Made by a program: the position numbers and the translations under genes | Notes under the pieces: generated by a model | Told to the model about the DNA's origin: nothing | Seen by the model: the letters and a program-made list of their open reading frames with translations, nothing else | Database searches by the model: none | Shown here: positions 13,158-19,903 of the stretch, one piece after another | How the letters are laid out: every line of letters starts with the position of its first letter | How positions within the stretch are numbered: the stretch's first letter is position 1 | IMG/VR virus record: IMGVR_UViG_3300047322_001263 | Coordinates: 1 to 20,187 of that record | DNA length: 20,187 bases | DNA from: a virus | Reading direction: 5' to 3' (one strand)

Positions 13158-13643
13158 TTAATTAAAGCGCTCAAGCTCCCGGAAGGTCATGAGGTCGGAA
13201 TAGGTACTGCTGAACCAGCCTAACGTTCGACGGACGTGATCAATCGGGCGGGAAAACTTTTCACGAAAATCGGCGATATCTAGCGCTTCTTCGACGGTGA
13301 AGGTCGATAGAAAATTGTCTGTTTCCGCCACCAGCACTTCCGGCTGGGGGTAACCCTTTTCCCTGAATTGGCTACCGGTGATATCGATCATGAAGCTATC
13401 CAGTTGGAGCCAAACATGCGAACCAAGCTCTTCGTTGTCACCGCCAGACTCCCCTTGAACCCGCAAAGCGCCAGGATGGCCGTTATCGGCTAGGAAAGCT
13501 GCAAGTAGCAGAGACGCGTCGTCGCAAGATCCTCTCGGAAAATCCTTACCTAATGAGCACTGAGTATCAAGTCCGTTATCGATAGCGCCTTTGAGTATCG
13601 CTCGAAACTCCGTAGCCAATTGCTCCAACCGCTCTTTGCTCAT
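13158..13643 (-). CDS. Transglutaminase/cysteine-peptidase-like protein (161 aa)
   Basis: The gene starts MSKERLEQLATEFRAILKGA after GGAGAG, the same kind of site used by the 8685-9341 cargo gene. Residues GSCDDASLLL (38-47), SHVWLQL (75-81) and IDITGSQF (86-93) place Cys40, His76 and Asp87 in the order of a transglutaminase-like catalytic triad. Such folds act as peptidases, deamidases or amide-forming enzymes. No secretion signal is present, so it should act in the cytoplasm. It abuts the methyltransferase stop codon in convergent orientation. The triad is seen; the activity is inferred. Confidence 0.78.
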   Translation of the reverse strand: MSKERLEQLATEFRAILKGAIDNGLDTQCSLGKDFPRGSCDDASLLLAAFLADNGHPGALRVQGESGGDNEELGSHVWLQLDSFMIDITGSQFREKGYPQPEVLVAETDNFLSTFTVEEALDIADFREKFSRPIDHVRRTLGWFSSTYSDLMTFRELERFN

Positions 13644-13689
13644 TTAACTCTCCTTGCAAAACTGACAAATGTACAACCAAGGTGTCCAC

Positions 13690-14085
13690 ATGCCCACAGA
13701 AAACAAACCGTCCGAGCCGCTGCCGGCACTGGCGACAGGCGCCGAGATAAAGCGCTATCCTGACCGTCTGTGCCATATCGACTACACGGCACACCCATAT
13801 CGCTGCGGGTGCTTGAGCGGCGACGATGAGACGCAGCGGCGTTTTGACGAATACCAACGCGGCGCCAAGCTGGCGAAAGCTGAGAGTGAGGTTCTGCGAC
13901 TCACCACCGAGCGTGACGCCCTGCAGCAGCGCCTGAACGCAGCGGATCAGCGGATTGATGAGCTGACCGCCAAGCCATCCGATGCCGAGCGCGATCGCCT
14001 GCGGGCAATCATCGAGAAATACCCGAACGGCGATCCGCTCGAATATGACGCCGCCGTTCGCGCCATCCGCCAAAAGTCGAAGTAA
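13690..14085 (+). CDS. Hypothetical phage coiled-coil protein (131 aa)
   Basis: The start MPTENKPSEPLPALATGAEI at 13690 follows AAGGTG; an ATG seven codons earlier is less well placed. Residues about 20-40 contain CHIDYTAHPYRCGCL, a possible metal-binding knuckle. Residues about 55-105 form a coiled coil (KAESEVLRLTTERDALQQRL). The end (RDRLRAIIEKYPNGDPLEYD) is common in small phage proteins. No function is known. Confidence 0.75.
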   Translation: MPTENKPSEPLPALATGAEIKRYPDRLCHIDYTAHPYRCGCLSGDDETQRRFDEYQRGAKLAKAESEVLRLTTERDALQQRLNAADQRIDELTAKPSDAERDRLRAIIEKYPNGDPLEYDAAVRAIRQKSK

Positions 14086-14462
14086 CTCTCTCCCCCTTCA
14101 AAATCAGAAGAAGAGCGAGAGGAATCTAACATTGAAGAAAATGATGATGAGCGCCGTCAACAAGCCAGGTGAGCGCATTACACCAAGCAGGATGTAGAGA
14201 AAGGGACTCACCAGGCCGATCATAAAAAGAGCCCAAGCGGCCATTCTTAAAGGAGCCGGATCAAAAAACGCCCAGATAGTTAGCCCGAGCCAAATAGCCA
14301 AAAAAAAATACATCGTCACGCCATCAACCCGGAAAAACGCCCGCTTGAACGTGTGTCCTACTTTATCTGACTCGTTGAGCATCTGGGCCACCGCTATAAC
14401 CGATTCATATCGATAGTAGCCGTAGCTTCAAAAACCTCTACTCCCTCCCCCTTCAAAGTCAG
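14086..14462. repeat. 22-bp direct repeats bracketing a minus-strand cargo gene
   Basis: The pyrimidine-rich sequence at 14086-14107, directly after the stop of the preceding plus-strand gene, recurs at 14441-14462 just before the leader of the next plus-strand gene. The two copies agree at 20 of 22 positions and share the core TCCCCCTTCAAA. Between them lies only the minus-strand membrane gene. Deleting one repeat and the interval would restore a compact plus-strand operon. Confidence 0.8.
14104..14382 (-). CDS. Minus-strand three-TM membrane protein (92 aa)
   Basis: The ATG at 14382 has GGTGG 5 nt upstream; a GTG three codons earlier (14391) is an alternative. There are three hydrophobic segments at about residues 21-38 (MYFFLAIWLGLTIWAFF), 45-63 (MAAWALFMIGLVSPFLYIL) and 70-88. 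The stop region lies inside the left copy of the direct repeat. No family is recognised. Like the other minus-strand genes it is alone in its orientation, which suggests its own promoter. Confidence 0.7.
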   Translation of the reverse strand: MLNESDKVGHTFKRAFFRVDGVTMYFFLAIWLGLTIWAFFDPAPLRMAAWALFMIGLVSPFLYILLGVMRSPGLLTALIIIFFNVRFLSLFF

Positions 14463-14487
14463 CCGCTATAGCGGCAAGGACGAAGTC

Positions 14488-14817
14488 ATGCCTGAAGAAA
14501 TCAAATTGATCCAACCAGCTCCGGTCGTTCGCGATGAGGACGGTATGTTTCAGCATCCCGACCTGCCCGACTTCGATGAAGGTGACGGAGATAAGCGCAA
14601 GGCCTGGATCATCGAGCAGGGCCTGCAGGTGAAAATGGTCGAGCTCGAATACCACAGCGACCAAACAGTCTCTGACCGTTACTTCGACGCGGGCGATTCG
14701 GATTGCAGCTACTGGGATCCGGATAAGCCTGAAGGCGAAGGCTGGTTCTGCCTCTCAATTCACGACACTGACAATGGCCCGGTCTGCTGGTGGGCATGCC
14801 GCGAGGTGGCGCCATGA
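14488..14817 (+). CDS. Hypothetical acidic phage protein (109 aa)
   Basis: It starts MPEEIKLIQPAPVVRDEDGM after AAGGA at a spacing of 8; a perfect 14-bp palindrome, GCCGCTATAGCGGC (14462-14475), stands just before. The protein is strongly acidic, with Trp-rich segments near the end (GWFCLSIHDTDNGPVCWWAC). No family is recognised. Its stop overlaps the start of a truncated downstream gene by ATGA. Confidence 0.75.
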   Translation: MPEEIKLIQPAPVVRDEDGMFQHPDLPDFDEGDGDKRKAWIIEQGLQVKMVELEYHSDQTVSDRYFDAGDSDCSYWDPDKPEGEGWFCLSIHDTDNGPVCWWACREVAP

Positions 14818-14942
14818 CCGTAATCAAAGAACGGCCGATCCTGTTCTCGGCCCGGATGGTGCGCGCCTTTCTGGATGGCAGGAAGAGGATCAACCCGGTA
14901 AATCAGCACAAAGCTGACCAACCTTTACATAGACCACTTTAA
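14814..14942 (+). pseudogene. Truncated phage ASCH-type gene remnant (42 codons)
   Basis: An ATGA overlap with the previous gene opens a frame that begins MTVIKERPILFSARMVRAFL. This N-terminus is that of a common phage protein of about 150-200 aa, often annotated with an ASCH domain and normally continuing with GRKTQTRR. Here the match ends after DGRK (near 14886), and unrelated residues lead to a stop at 14942. The remainder of the gene is missing, and the AT-richer minus-strand cassette follows. Family assignment is from memory of the N-terminal motif. Confidence 0.55.
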
Positions 14943-15016
14943 TGGACCGGCTAGGACATTAGCAATCTAAGCATAGGACAACGTTGGAATCTACCGCCTG
15001 AGAAAATCCAAGAAGC

Positions 15017-15472
15017 TTACTCATCCTGAGTAGCAGCGGTTTTTTTCCTGTTCGTGGCTTTTGTTGCCGGTTTCCTGAGGGGAGACTGCTTCATATTTGA
15101 TCCGCTCAGGGACTTATTAACATTATCAAATGCAGACTCTAGAGCGTTGAACCTTAACTGATTTCTATGAGCCACAATTTGTTCGCGCTGAGTTTCATTG
15201 AGACTATTATCAGCAAGCATCTTGTCGCAATGGACAATAAAATCTTTTACGGAAAAATCCGACTTAAAAAGCCTCCACTTGACCACTAACAAGTCTTCTA
15301 GCTCTCCCGAAATTGATGAGATCAGGAGAGTCAATGCCGGGATAAAATATACAAGTAGTTTTGTCAACGAGTCCGCTTCTGCTCGGTTAACAAAAAACAC
15401 CATTACCGAACCGATTGCAGCTGCAAATAGAGCAGAGAATCGACCATTAGGAAGTGAGAGATCTTTATCCAC
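15017..15472 (-). CDS. Two-TM membrane protein of a cargo gene pair (151 aa)
   Basis: A GTG at 15472 starts two nucleotides after the stop of the upstream gene, so the two are translationally coupled. There are two hydrophobic segments at about residues 13-29 (ALFAAAIGSVMVFFV) and 39-57 (LLVYFIPALTLLISSI). A cytoplasmic helical region follows, then a basic tail (SPLRKPATKATNRKKTAA). It is clearly richer in A+T than the phage core. No family is recognised. A membrane protein paired with a soluble partner on the opposite strand of a prophage is a layout seen in phage-exclusion systems, but nothing in the sequence proves that role. Confidence 0.72.
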   Translation of the reverse strand: MDKDLSLPNGRFSALFAAAIGSVMVFFVNRAEADSLTKLLVYFIPALTLLISSISGELEDLLVVKWRLFKSDFSVKDFIVHCDKMLADNSLNETQREQIVAHRNQLRFNALESAFDNVNKSLSGSNMKQSPLRKPATKATNRKKTAATQDE

Positions 15473-15474
15473 TG

Positions 15475-15972
15475 TTACACCGATTCAGGAAATTTTTTTG
15501 TGGCATCCTTGAATGCGTAAGTAACGGCTGAAACTGCATACTCAATAAAACTTCTGCATTCGTCTAGCCCGGTATCAAAGCCTTCGCACGCCAAAACTAT
15601 AGCTCCATCCTCGTAATAGCACTTCACCAATTTGAACTCAGCATTAACGTAACGCTCCACCGCTACCTGCTTGTCTAGCGATATAGAATCATCTACTCCA
15701 ACGCGTAAACTGATACCTACAAATCGTGCATCACTGCCTTCGCGAGTCAGAAAATACATAAAGCCACTTGGCCCATAGAAGTAGATGGAGTCGTCCTCTT
15801 TATCATCCACTTTATAACCAAGTGACTCGCAAAGCTCTACGTATCTTTCGATACCATATTCTGAAGACTTTTTCTTTGGGTTCACTTTCACAAAACATCC
15901 TTTCAAATAATCTAGCCAGCGAATCGGAACACCATCGCAGCCAAGGTAAAAGCTAATCATGTCAGTAAACAC
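15475..15972 (-). CDS. Soluble partner of the cargo gene pair, possibly YbjN-like (165 aa)
   Basis: The GTG at 15972 has GGA 8 nt before it; ATG at 15960 (MISFYLGCDGVPIRW) is an alternative start. There are no membrane segments. The C-terminal half, AVERYVNAEFKLVKCYYEDGAIVLACEGFDTGL followed by a helix, has the strand-turn-strand-helix order of YbjN/type III chaperone-like folds. That is a pattern impression only. It is the first gene of a two-gene unit with 15017-15472, and AT-rich like it. It would be transcribed from a promoter in 15973-16050, where no clear hexamers were found. Confidence 0.72.
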   Translation of the reverse strand: MFTDMISFYLGCDGVPIRWLDYLKGCFVKVNPKKKSSEYGIERYVELCESLGYKVDDKEDDSIYFYGPSGFMYFLTREGSDARFVGISLRVGVDDSISLDKQVAVERYVNAEFKLVKCYYEDGAIVLACEGFDTGLDECRSFIEYAVSAVTYAFKDATKKFPESV

Positions 15973-16128
15973 TCGAGTTATCCAGATACCTAATTAACGA
16001 ATTGATTCGTCCAGTCACTCGTCTGACTGGAGGCAACACCGGCAAAGCGATGACGTATGCAAGCTTACGATTCACCCAGCCCTCCCCAACTCAACAGCCT
16101 GCCGGTGTACGGCGGGCGAGGAATTCGT

Positions 16129-16611
16129 ATGTCCGCACTGAACCGCTTCCACGAAACTGCGAGCGATGCGTTGGAAAAGATCAGCGCCAGCCTTCCTGAA
16201 GGCGCAAAGCTCTGCCTGACCATCTACACCCCCGAAAAACCAGAACTCGACATTGTTCTGCAGGACAAAGGGCTCGACCTGAACGAGGTGGTTTCCACCC
16301 TACGACGGCGCGGCCTGAGCATCGACGGCGACAACGCCTACAAGCGCGACCTGCTGGACTCTGTAGTCGGTGCACTGGCGTTCGGCGCGCAGAACAACAA
16401 CGTGCCACCGGCCGGGCACTGGGGCCAGAGCTTCTGGGATATCGGCCGCGAGGAGCGCGGACTTCACGAAGAGCTGGTCGCAGCCCTGAGCCTTGCCGTC
16501 GAGCGCTGGACGCTCCTGGCAAACGAGTTCAAGTACACCACTCCGGAACATCAGCAAGAGCTCGCCCAGAGCTCGAAGGCTCGGGCAGCTATCGCCAAAG
16601 CCACCCTATAA
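16129..16611 (+). CDS. Hypothetical phage protein (160 aa)
   Basis: It begins MSALNRFHETASDALEKISA after GAGG at a spacing of 7; codons upstream in the same frame to 16057 lack a ribosome site. The N-terminal half may be alpha/beta (LCLTIYTPEKPELDIVLQDK). The centre (AYKRDLLDSVVGALAFGAQNNNVPPAGHWGQSFWDIGREERG) is distinctive and found in early-region proteins of Pseudomonas phages. No function is known. Upstream, 15973-16128 holds a hairpin CCAGTCA/TGACTGG (16011-16030) and no gene. Confidence 0.75.
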   Translation: MSALNRFHETASDALEKISASLPEGAKLCLTIYTPEKPELDIVLQDKGLDLNEVVSTLRRRGLSIDGDNAYKRDLLDSVVGALAFGAQNNNVPPAGHWGQSFWDIGREERGLHEELVAALSLAVERWTLLANEFKYTTPEHQQELAQSSKARAAIAKATL

Positions 16612-16648
16612 CCACCTTCTGCCGCCACGCGCGGCATGGAGCAATACA

Positions 16649-16891
16649 ATGGAAACTGAAATTCTCTCTGACGAGGAGCTGGCCGAGCTCACCGGCTACA
16701 AGGCCCGGGCCTACCAGCGCCGCTGGCTGATAGATCGCCAGTGGGTGTTCGTCGAAAGCCGCGGCAAGCGCCCGCTGGTTGGTCGGATGTATGCCCGCAT
16801 GAAGCTGGGCATGATCAGCCCTACGGTTGCCGATCCGAACCCGCCGCCGGCTGCACCGGTATGGACACCAGACTACTCGCGAGTGAATTGA
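16649..16891 (+). CDS. DUF4224 protein, probable excisionase
   Basis: This 80-aa protein starts METEILSDEELAELTGYKAR after GGAG at a spacing of 6. The pattern LSDEELAELTGY, then RAYQRRWL and WVFVESRGKRPLV, matches DUF4224 (PF13986). The family is small and usually sits directly before phage integrases, with a winged-helix-like size and charge. It ends one nucleotide before the integrase start. By position and size it is the likely recombination directionality factor needed to excise the prophage. It should be made only when PL is active. Confidence 0.78.
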   Translation: METEILSDEELAELTGYKARAYQRRWLIDRQWVFVESRGKRPLVGRMYARMKLGMISPTVADPNPPPAAPVWTPDYSRVN

Positions 16892-16892
16892 T

Positions 16893-17942
16893 ATGCGCCC
16901 CCGCAAGGCCGACACACGCAACTTGCCGCCTCGGATGTACCAGTGGACACGAACACGAAAAAGCGGAAAGGTTTGGATCGCCTATTACTACTTGGATATG
17001 ACAGGCAAGGCGATCCCGCTGGGCAAGGATCTGGACTTGGCCAGGGTCAAATGGGCGGAGCTGGAGGCGAAGGAAAAGCCGCTTGATCTGCGAACCATGA
17101 AAGGCATCTTCGACCGATATATCCGCGACATCGTATCGAAGAAAGCGGCACGGACGCAGAAGGACAATTTGGCGGAGATCAAGCAGCTTCGGCCGATGTT
17201 CGACAGCGCTCCCATCGACTCAATCACCCCAGCAACTATCGCGGGGTACCGCGACGCGCGGTCCGCCAAGGTTCGGGCGAATCGCGAGATTGCCACCCTC
17301 TCCCACGTTTTCAACATTGCTCGAGAATGGGGGCTGACGACCAAAGAAAATCCCTGCCAAGGCGTGCGAAAAAACAAGGAAACACCGAGGGACTATTACG
17401 CAAATGATGTGGTTTGGGATGCTGTTTACATGAAGGCAGCTCAAGAGCTGAAAGACGCGATGGACTTGGCCTATCTGACCGGGCAAAGACCGGCAGATGT
17501 CCTGGTCATGAGGAAGGACGATGTCGAGGGAAATTACTTGGGTGTGCAGCAGAATAAGACACACAAGAAGCTGCGTATCCAGATGACTGACGGTGATGAG
17601 CCAAACAGTCTGGGCCTGTTGATCGGGAAAATGGCCGAGCGCAATGCTCAGCACATTTGCAGCTATTTGATCGTGAGCGCACGCGGCAAGCGGATGACCG
17701 CGAAGATGCTTCGCGATCGATGGGACGACGCCAGAGAAAGGGCCAAGAAAGAAGCTGAAGAAAAAGGCGATGTTCAGTTGGCTGAGAAAATCGGAGGCTT
17801 CCAGTTCAGAGACATCAGGCCGAAAGCGGCGTCGGAAATCCTCGACGTCGGCGATGCGAGCCTACTCTTGGGGCACACCAAAGGAGACATTACCGAGCGC
17901 GTCTACCGACGAATTGGCGCCATTGCCAAGCCATCAAAATAA
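16893..17942 (+). CDS. int: Tyrosine-type site-specific integrase
   Basis: The 349-aa protein has an N-terminal arm-binding region (about 1-60, with VWIAYYYLDMTGKAIPLGKD), a core-binding domain (about 65-160) and a catalytic domain. Arg199 (TGQRPAD), Lys222 (NKTHKK), Arg309 (RDIRPKA), His328 (LLGHTKG) and Tyr338 (RVYRR) are the expected active-site residues. The usual His of the HxxR box is Arg306. The gene is coupled to the DUF4224 gene and ends about 125 bp from attR. It would join phage attP to the tRNA-Ser 3' end. Expression is mainly from PL. Confidence 0.95.
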   Translation: MRPRKADTRNLPPRMYQWTRTRKSGKVWIAYYYLDMTGKAIPLGKDLDLARVKWAELEAKEKPLDLRTMKGIFDRYIRDIVSKKAARTQKDNLAEIKQLRPMFDSAPIDSITPATIAGYRDARSAKVRANREIATLSHVFNIAREWGLTTKENPCQGVRKNKETPRDYYANDVVWDAVYMKAAQELKDAMDLAYLTGQRPADVLVMRKDDVEGNYLGVQQNKTHKKLRIQMTDGDEPNSLGLLIGKMAERNAQHICSYLIVSARGKRMTAKMLRDRWDDARERAKKEAEEKGDVQLAEKIGGFQFRDIRPKAASEILDVGDASLLLGHTKGDITERVYRRIGAIAKPSK

Positions 17943-18065
17943 CCCCAAAAACCGTTACAAAACTCAAAATCCGCCCCTTGTAGAATGCGGGCTGTAGAGG
18001 TGCCAAAAAATAAACGTATCGTAACGAAAAGCGGCTACAGGCCTCGGTTTCATGGGCTTTGCATA
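17943..18065. other. Phage arm of attR, no gene
   Basis: This 123-bp AT-rich spacer between int and the tRNA fragment contains short repeats suited to integrase or excisionase arm binding. CGTTAC (17951-17956) is inverted as GTAACG (18021-18026), and TGTAGA occurs twice near 17980-17998. None is strong enough to assign to a protein. Confidence 0.4.
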
Positions 18066-18126
18066 TCGGTCTTGAAAACCGTCGACTGTAACAGGTCCAT
18101 GAGTTCGAATCCCATCGCCTCCGCCA
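18066..18126 (+). other. attR: 3' part of a tRNA-Ser(UGA) gene
   Basis: The bases form an anticodon arm (CGGT/ACCG) with loop CTTGAAA and anticodon TGA. A variable arm (CTG/CAG) follows, then a T arm with TTCGAAT and a 3' acceptor strand CGCCTCC-G-CCA. No matching GGAGGCG acceptor strand or D arm is found upstream, so the tRNA is incomplete here. The 3' portion is what a phage brings in its attP to rebuild the tRNA it integrates into. The intact gene should stand at attL, left of the window, in the same orientation. One T-stem pair is A-C, a mismatch. Confidence 0.8.
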
Positions 18127-18135
18127 TCTTATGTA

Positions 18136-18170
18136 CGACAAAGCCCTGATTATTCAGGGCTTTGTCGTTT
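18136..18170 (+). terminator. Strong terminator behind the tRNA fragment
   Basis: CGACAAAGCCCTGA (18136-18149) and its exact complement (18154-18167) form a 14-bp stem with a 4-nt loop, followed by TTT. It lies 9 bp after the CCA, as expected for the original tRNA-Ser terminator, and now also ends readthrough from int. The stem is symmetric and could act on both strands. Confidence 0.8.
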
Positions 18171-18274
18171 CTGGGGGTTGAGAATTTCTACGCCCTCCAG
18201 AATGTGTTCCATAACTTTTGTGGGCGAGTTCCATAGCTATCCGTGCTTCAGCCACTTTCCCCGGCGTTCTGCCA

Positions 18275-18485
18275 CCTGAAAAACCAACCGACCTGCTCCC
18301 TTCCCTGCTCTTCAAGATCAACGAAAACCAGCTCGCCCTCGAAGCCGCCATCATGGAACTGTCCAACTGGGTCGAGCAGCGCTGATCGGCCGATGTCGCC
18401 GAGAACGTCCGCGGTGCTCTGGACGATCGACAGAAATGAGGAATTCATCAAGATGACCTTGGCTGTCTTGATGAAGCCTGACTGA
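18275..18485 (+). pseudogene. Broken small gene downstream of attR
   Basis: One frame reads PEKPTDLLPSLLFKINENQL...MELSNWVEQR and meets TGA at 18382-18384. The same frame continues with SADVAENVRGAL. The next frame then carries on TIDRNEEFIKMTLAVLMKPD to a stop at 18483-18485. The pieces join into one small helical protein of about 70 aa of a type I remember from Pseudomonas genomes. It therefore holds one nonsense codon and one frameshift. No start codon is evident. The function is unknown. The flanking 18171-18274 has no gene. Confidence 0.55.
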
Positions 18486-18631
18486 CAGCTTTCGGTTAGC
18501 AGTCAGGCAAAAATGAAAATATTTGGCCAGCGACGACCGTGTTTGAAATCGACGTTTGTTCTTATTGGAAGTTGTAAACCAACCACAAGGCTGGGAGGCT
18601 AGAGGGAGGTTTACCATAAGGACATGCTGAA

Positions 18632-19372
18632 ATGAGAACACCAAAAGTCCTGGTTACAGGTGCTGCGGGCCAGATCGGTAGCGCTTTTTGGGCAGCGCAA
18701 GACGATAAATCAAATTTGCGTTTAGCCGACATGGACGTCTCAAAACTTCCGGACTCGGCACAGCGTTTCTCTCTCGATATCAGGGATCAAGCCAGTTGTC
18801 TTGAAGCTTGCGCGGGCATACACACAGTGATTCATCTAGCGGCTGACCCTAACCCGGACGCCGATTTCACCACCTCCCTGCTCCCGGTGAATATTGTGGG
18901 CACCTACAACATGCTATTCGCCGCAAAGGCCCAAGGCTGCAAACGGTTCATATTTGCGAGCAGCGCCCAGGCGATTGAAGGTTATCCATTGGATGTCCAG
19001 ATACAGGAATGTATGGCGCCTAGACCGGGCAATCTTTACGGGGTCAGCAAAGCGTTTGGGGAAGCGCTGGCCTCGATGTATGCAAACGATGGACACATGA
19101 CAACCATTGCAGTGCGTATTGCAAACGTCGCCAGATTTCATCAAGGGGAAAGCCACAGTCCCAGGGACGTCGCTGCTTTTATCAGTTTCAGGGACGTTGT
19201 CACGCTACTTGAAAATTGCGTTGAGGCTGAACTGAGCGGGTTCCATGTTATCCATGGGGTCTCGGATAACAGATACAAGCGTCTTTCCATTGATAGCACC
19301 CGAAAAGTAGTGGGGTACGATCCCCTTGACGACGGATTTGCGATCTTGGAAGGACGCGCTCAACCGGATTGA
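18632..19372 (+). CDS. NAD-dependent epimerase/dehydratase (extended SDR)
   Basis: This 246-aa protein begins MRTPKVLVTGAAGQIGSAFW. It has the Rossmann glycine motif GAAGQIG (residues 10-16), an acidic residue in RLADMD for NAD preference, HLAA (68-71), FASS (108-111) and the active-site YGVSK (Tyr136, Lys140). It resembles uronate-dehydrogenase-like sugar SDRs (PF01370) in length and in the C-terminal VVGYDPLDDG. The substrate is probably a nucleotide or free sugar acid. AAGGA lies upstream. The gap 18486-18631 holds a hairpin CCTGACTG/CAGTCAGG near 18477-18507. The gene is convergent with, and overlaps by 13 bp, a truncated regulator. Confidence 0.88.
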   Translation: MRTPKVLVTGAAGQIGSAFWAAQDDKSNLRLADMDVSKLPDSAQRFSLDIRDQASCLEACAGIHTVIHLAADPNPDADFTTSLLPVNIVGTYNMLFAAKAQGCKRFIFASSAQAIEGYPLDVQIQECMAPRPGNLYGVSKAFGEALASMYANDGHMTTIAVRIANVARFHQGESHSPRDVAAFISFRDVVTLLENCVEAELSGFHVIHGVSDNRYKRLSIDSTRKVVGYDPLDDGFAILEGRAQPD

Positions 19373-19818
19373 ACGCAAGCACCCTGCATGGCCGCCAGAA
19401 ATTCCCAATGCACACTGCACTCGTAGCCATCGAGCAACCCGGCTTTAGCGAGCGCCCAACTACCGGTGCACACCCCGCCCAAGCGCTTGGACTGTCGCGC
19501 CAAGGCTTGCAGCCAAGTCGTGTGCTCCCGGGTAATCGAGCTCTGAATGCCGACACCGCCGCAAACGATGACCGTGTCCACCACGGAGGGATTGCTCCAC
19601 GGCGTATCCGGCGTGATCGGCACGCCGTCACTGGCCCGGACCACCGCTCCATTGGGGCTGAAGGTATGCCAGCGATACCGCGTTCGCCCCGTCAGTTGAT
19701 TGGCCATTCGCAATGGCTCAACGGCGGACGCCAGAGACATGAGGGTGAATTTGTCCAACAGCAGAAACCCGACGGATTGGGTTGTACCGTCGGCCGCGGA
19801 AGGGGTCGATGACATCAT
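19360..19818 (-). pseudogene. GlxA-family transcriptional regulator, truncated after the DJ-1/PfpI-like domain
   Basis: The 152-aa frame begins MMSSTPSAADGTTQSVGFLL. It carries the N-terminal amidotransferase-like domain of GlxA/CdhR regulators: FTLMSLASAVEPLRMANQL, VIVCGGVG, and the elbow GGVCTGSWALAKAGLLDG. Full members run to about 320-370 aa with a C-terminal AraC-type helix-turn-helix pair. Here homology stops after HWEFLAAMQ (near 19382), and seven unrelated codons lead to a stop inside the convergent epimerase gene. Without the DNA-binding half it cannot work as an activator. The break looks like a deletion or insertion junction. Confidence 0.75.
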
Positions 19819-19903
19819 GTCCTCATAAAAAACGGTCTGCGATGCAGGCGTCTGTCAACTCCTCCGACATTCGTGAAGGGATTATCGGGTTCGGTTTAAA
19901 CGT

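Larger units (their letters stand above)
1..18126. mobile_element. Lambda-like prophage, early/immunity half and right end
   Basis: The segment has the lambda early-region order, inverted relative to lambda. Replication, cII-like and cro genes are on the minus strand, then come cI, a second operator pair with a promoter, a long plus-strand recombination operon, an excisionase candidate, an integrase and an attachment site. The right boundary is the partial tRNA-Ser at 18066-18126. The left boundary is outside the window, because the replication gene is still open at base 1. No capsid, tail or lysis genes are seen here, so whether the prophage is complete cannot be judged. Confidence 0.93.

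Noticed and set aside
16002-16199. Plus-strand frame before the 16129 gene
   Set aside because: It overlaps the following gene, lacks a proper ribosome site and is an unlikely product. A GGAGG at 16028 may be a leftover of a lost gene, but that is too weak to report.
18036-18126. Intact tRNA-Ser gene
   Set aside because: No acceptor 5' strand GGAGGCG and no D arm upstream of the anticodon arm; only the 3' part is present.
1-18126. CRISPR array or transposon ends
   Set aside because: The regular repeats at 64-224 lack unique spacers of constant length, and no transposase or terminal inverted repeats were seen.
18477-18507. Terminator after the broken gene at 18275-18485
   Set aside because: A perfect 8-bp stem is present, but no T tract follows on either strand.
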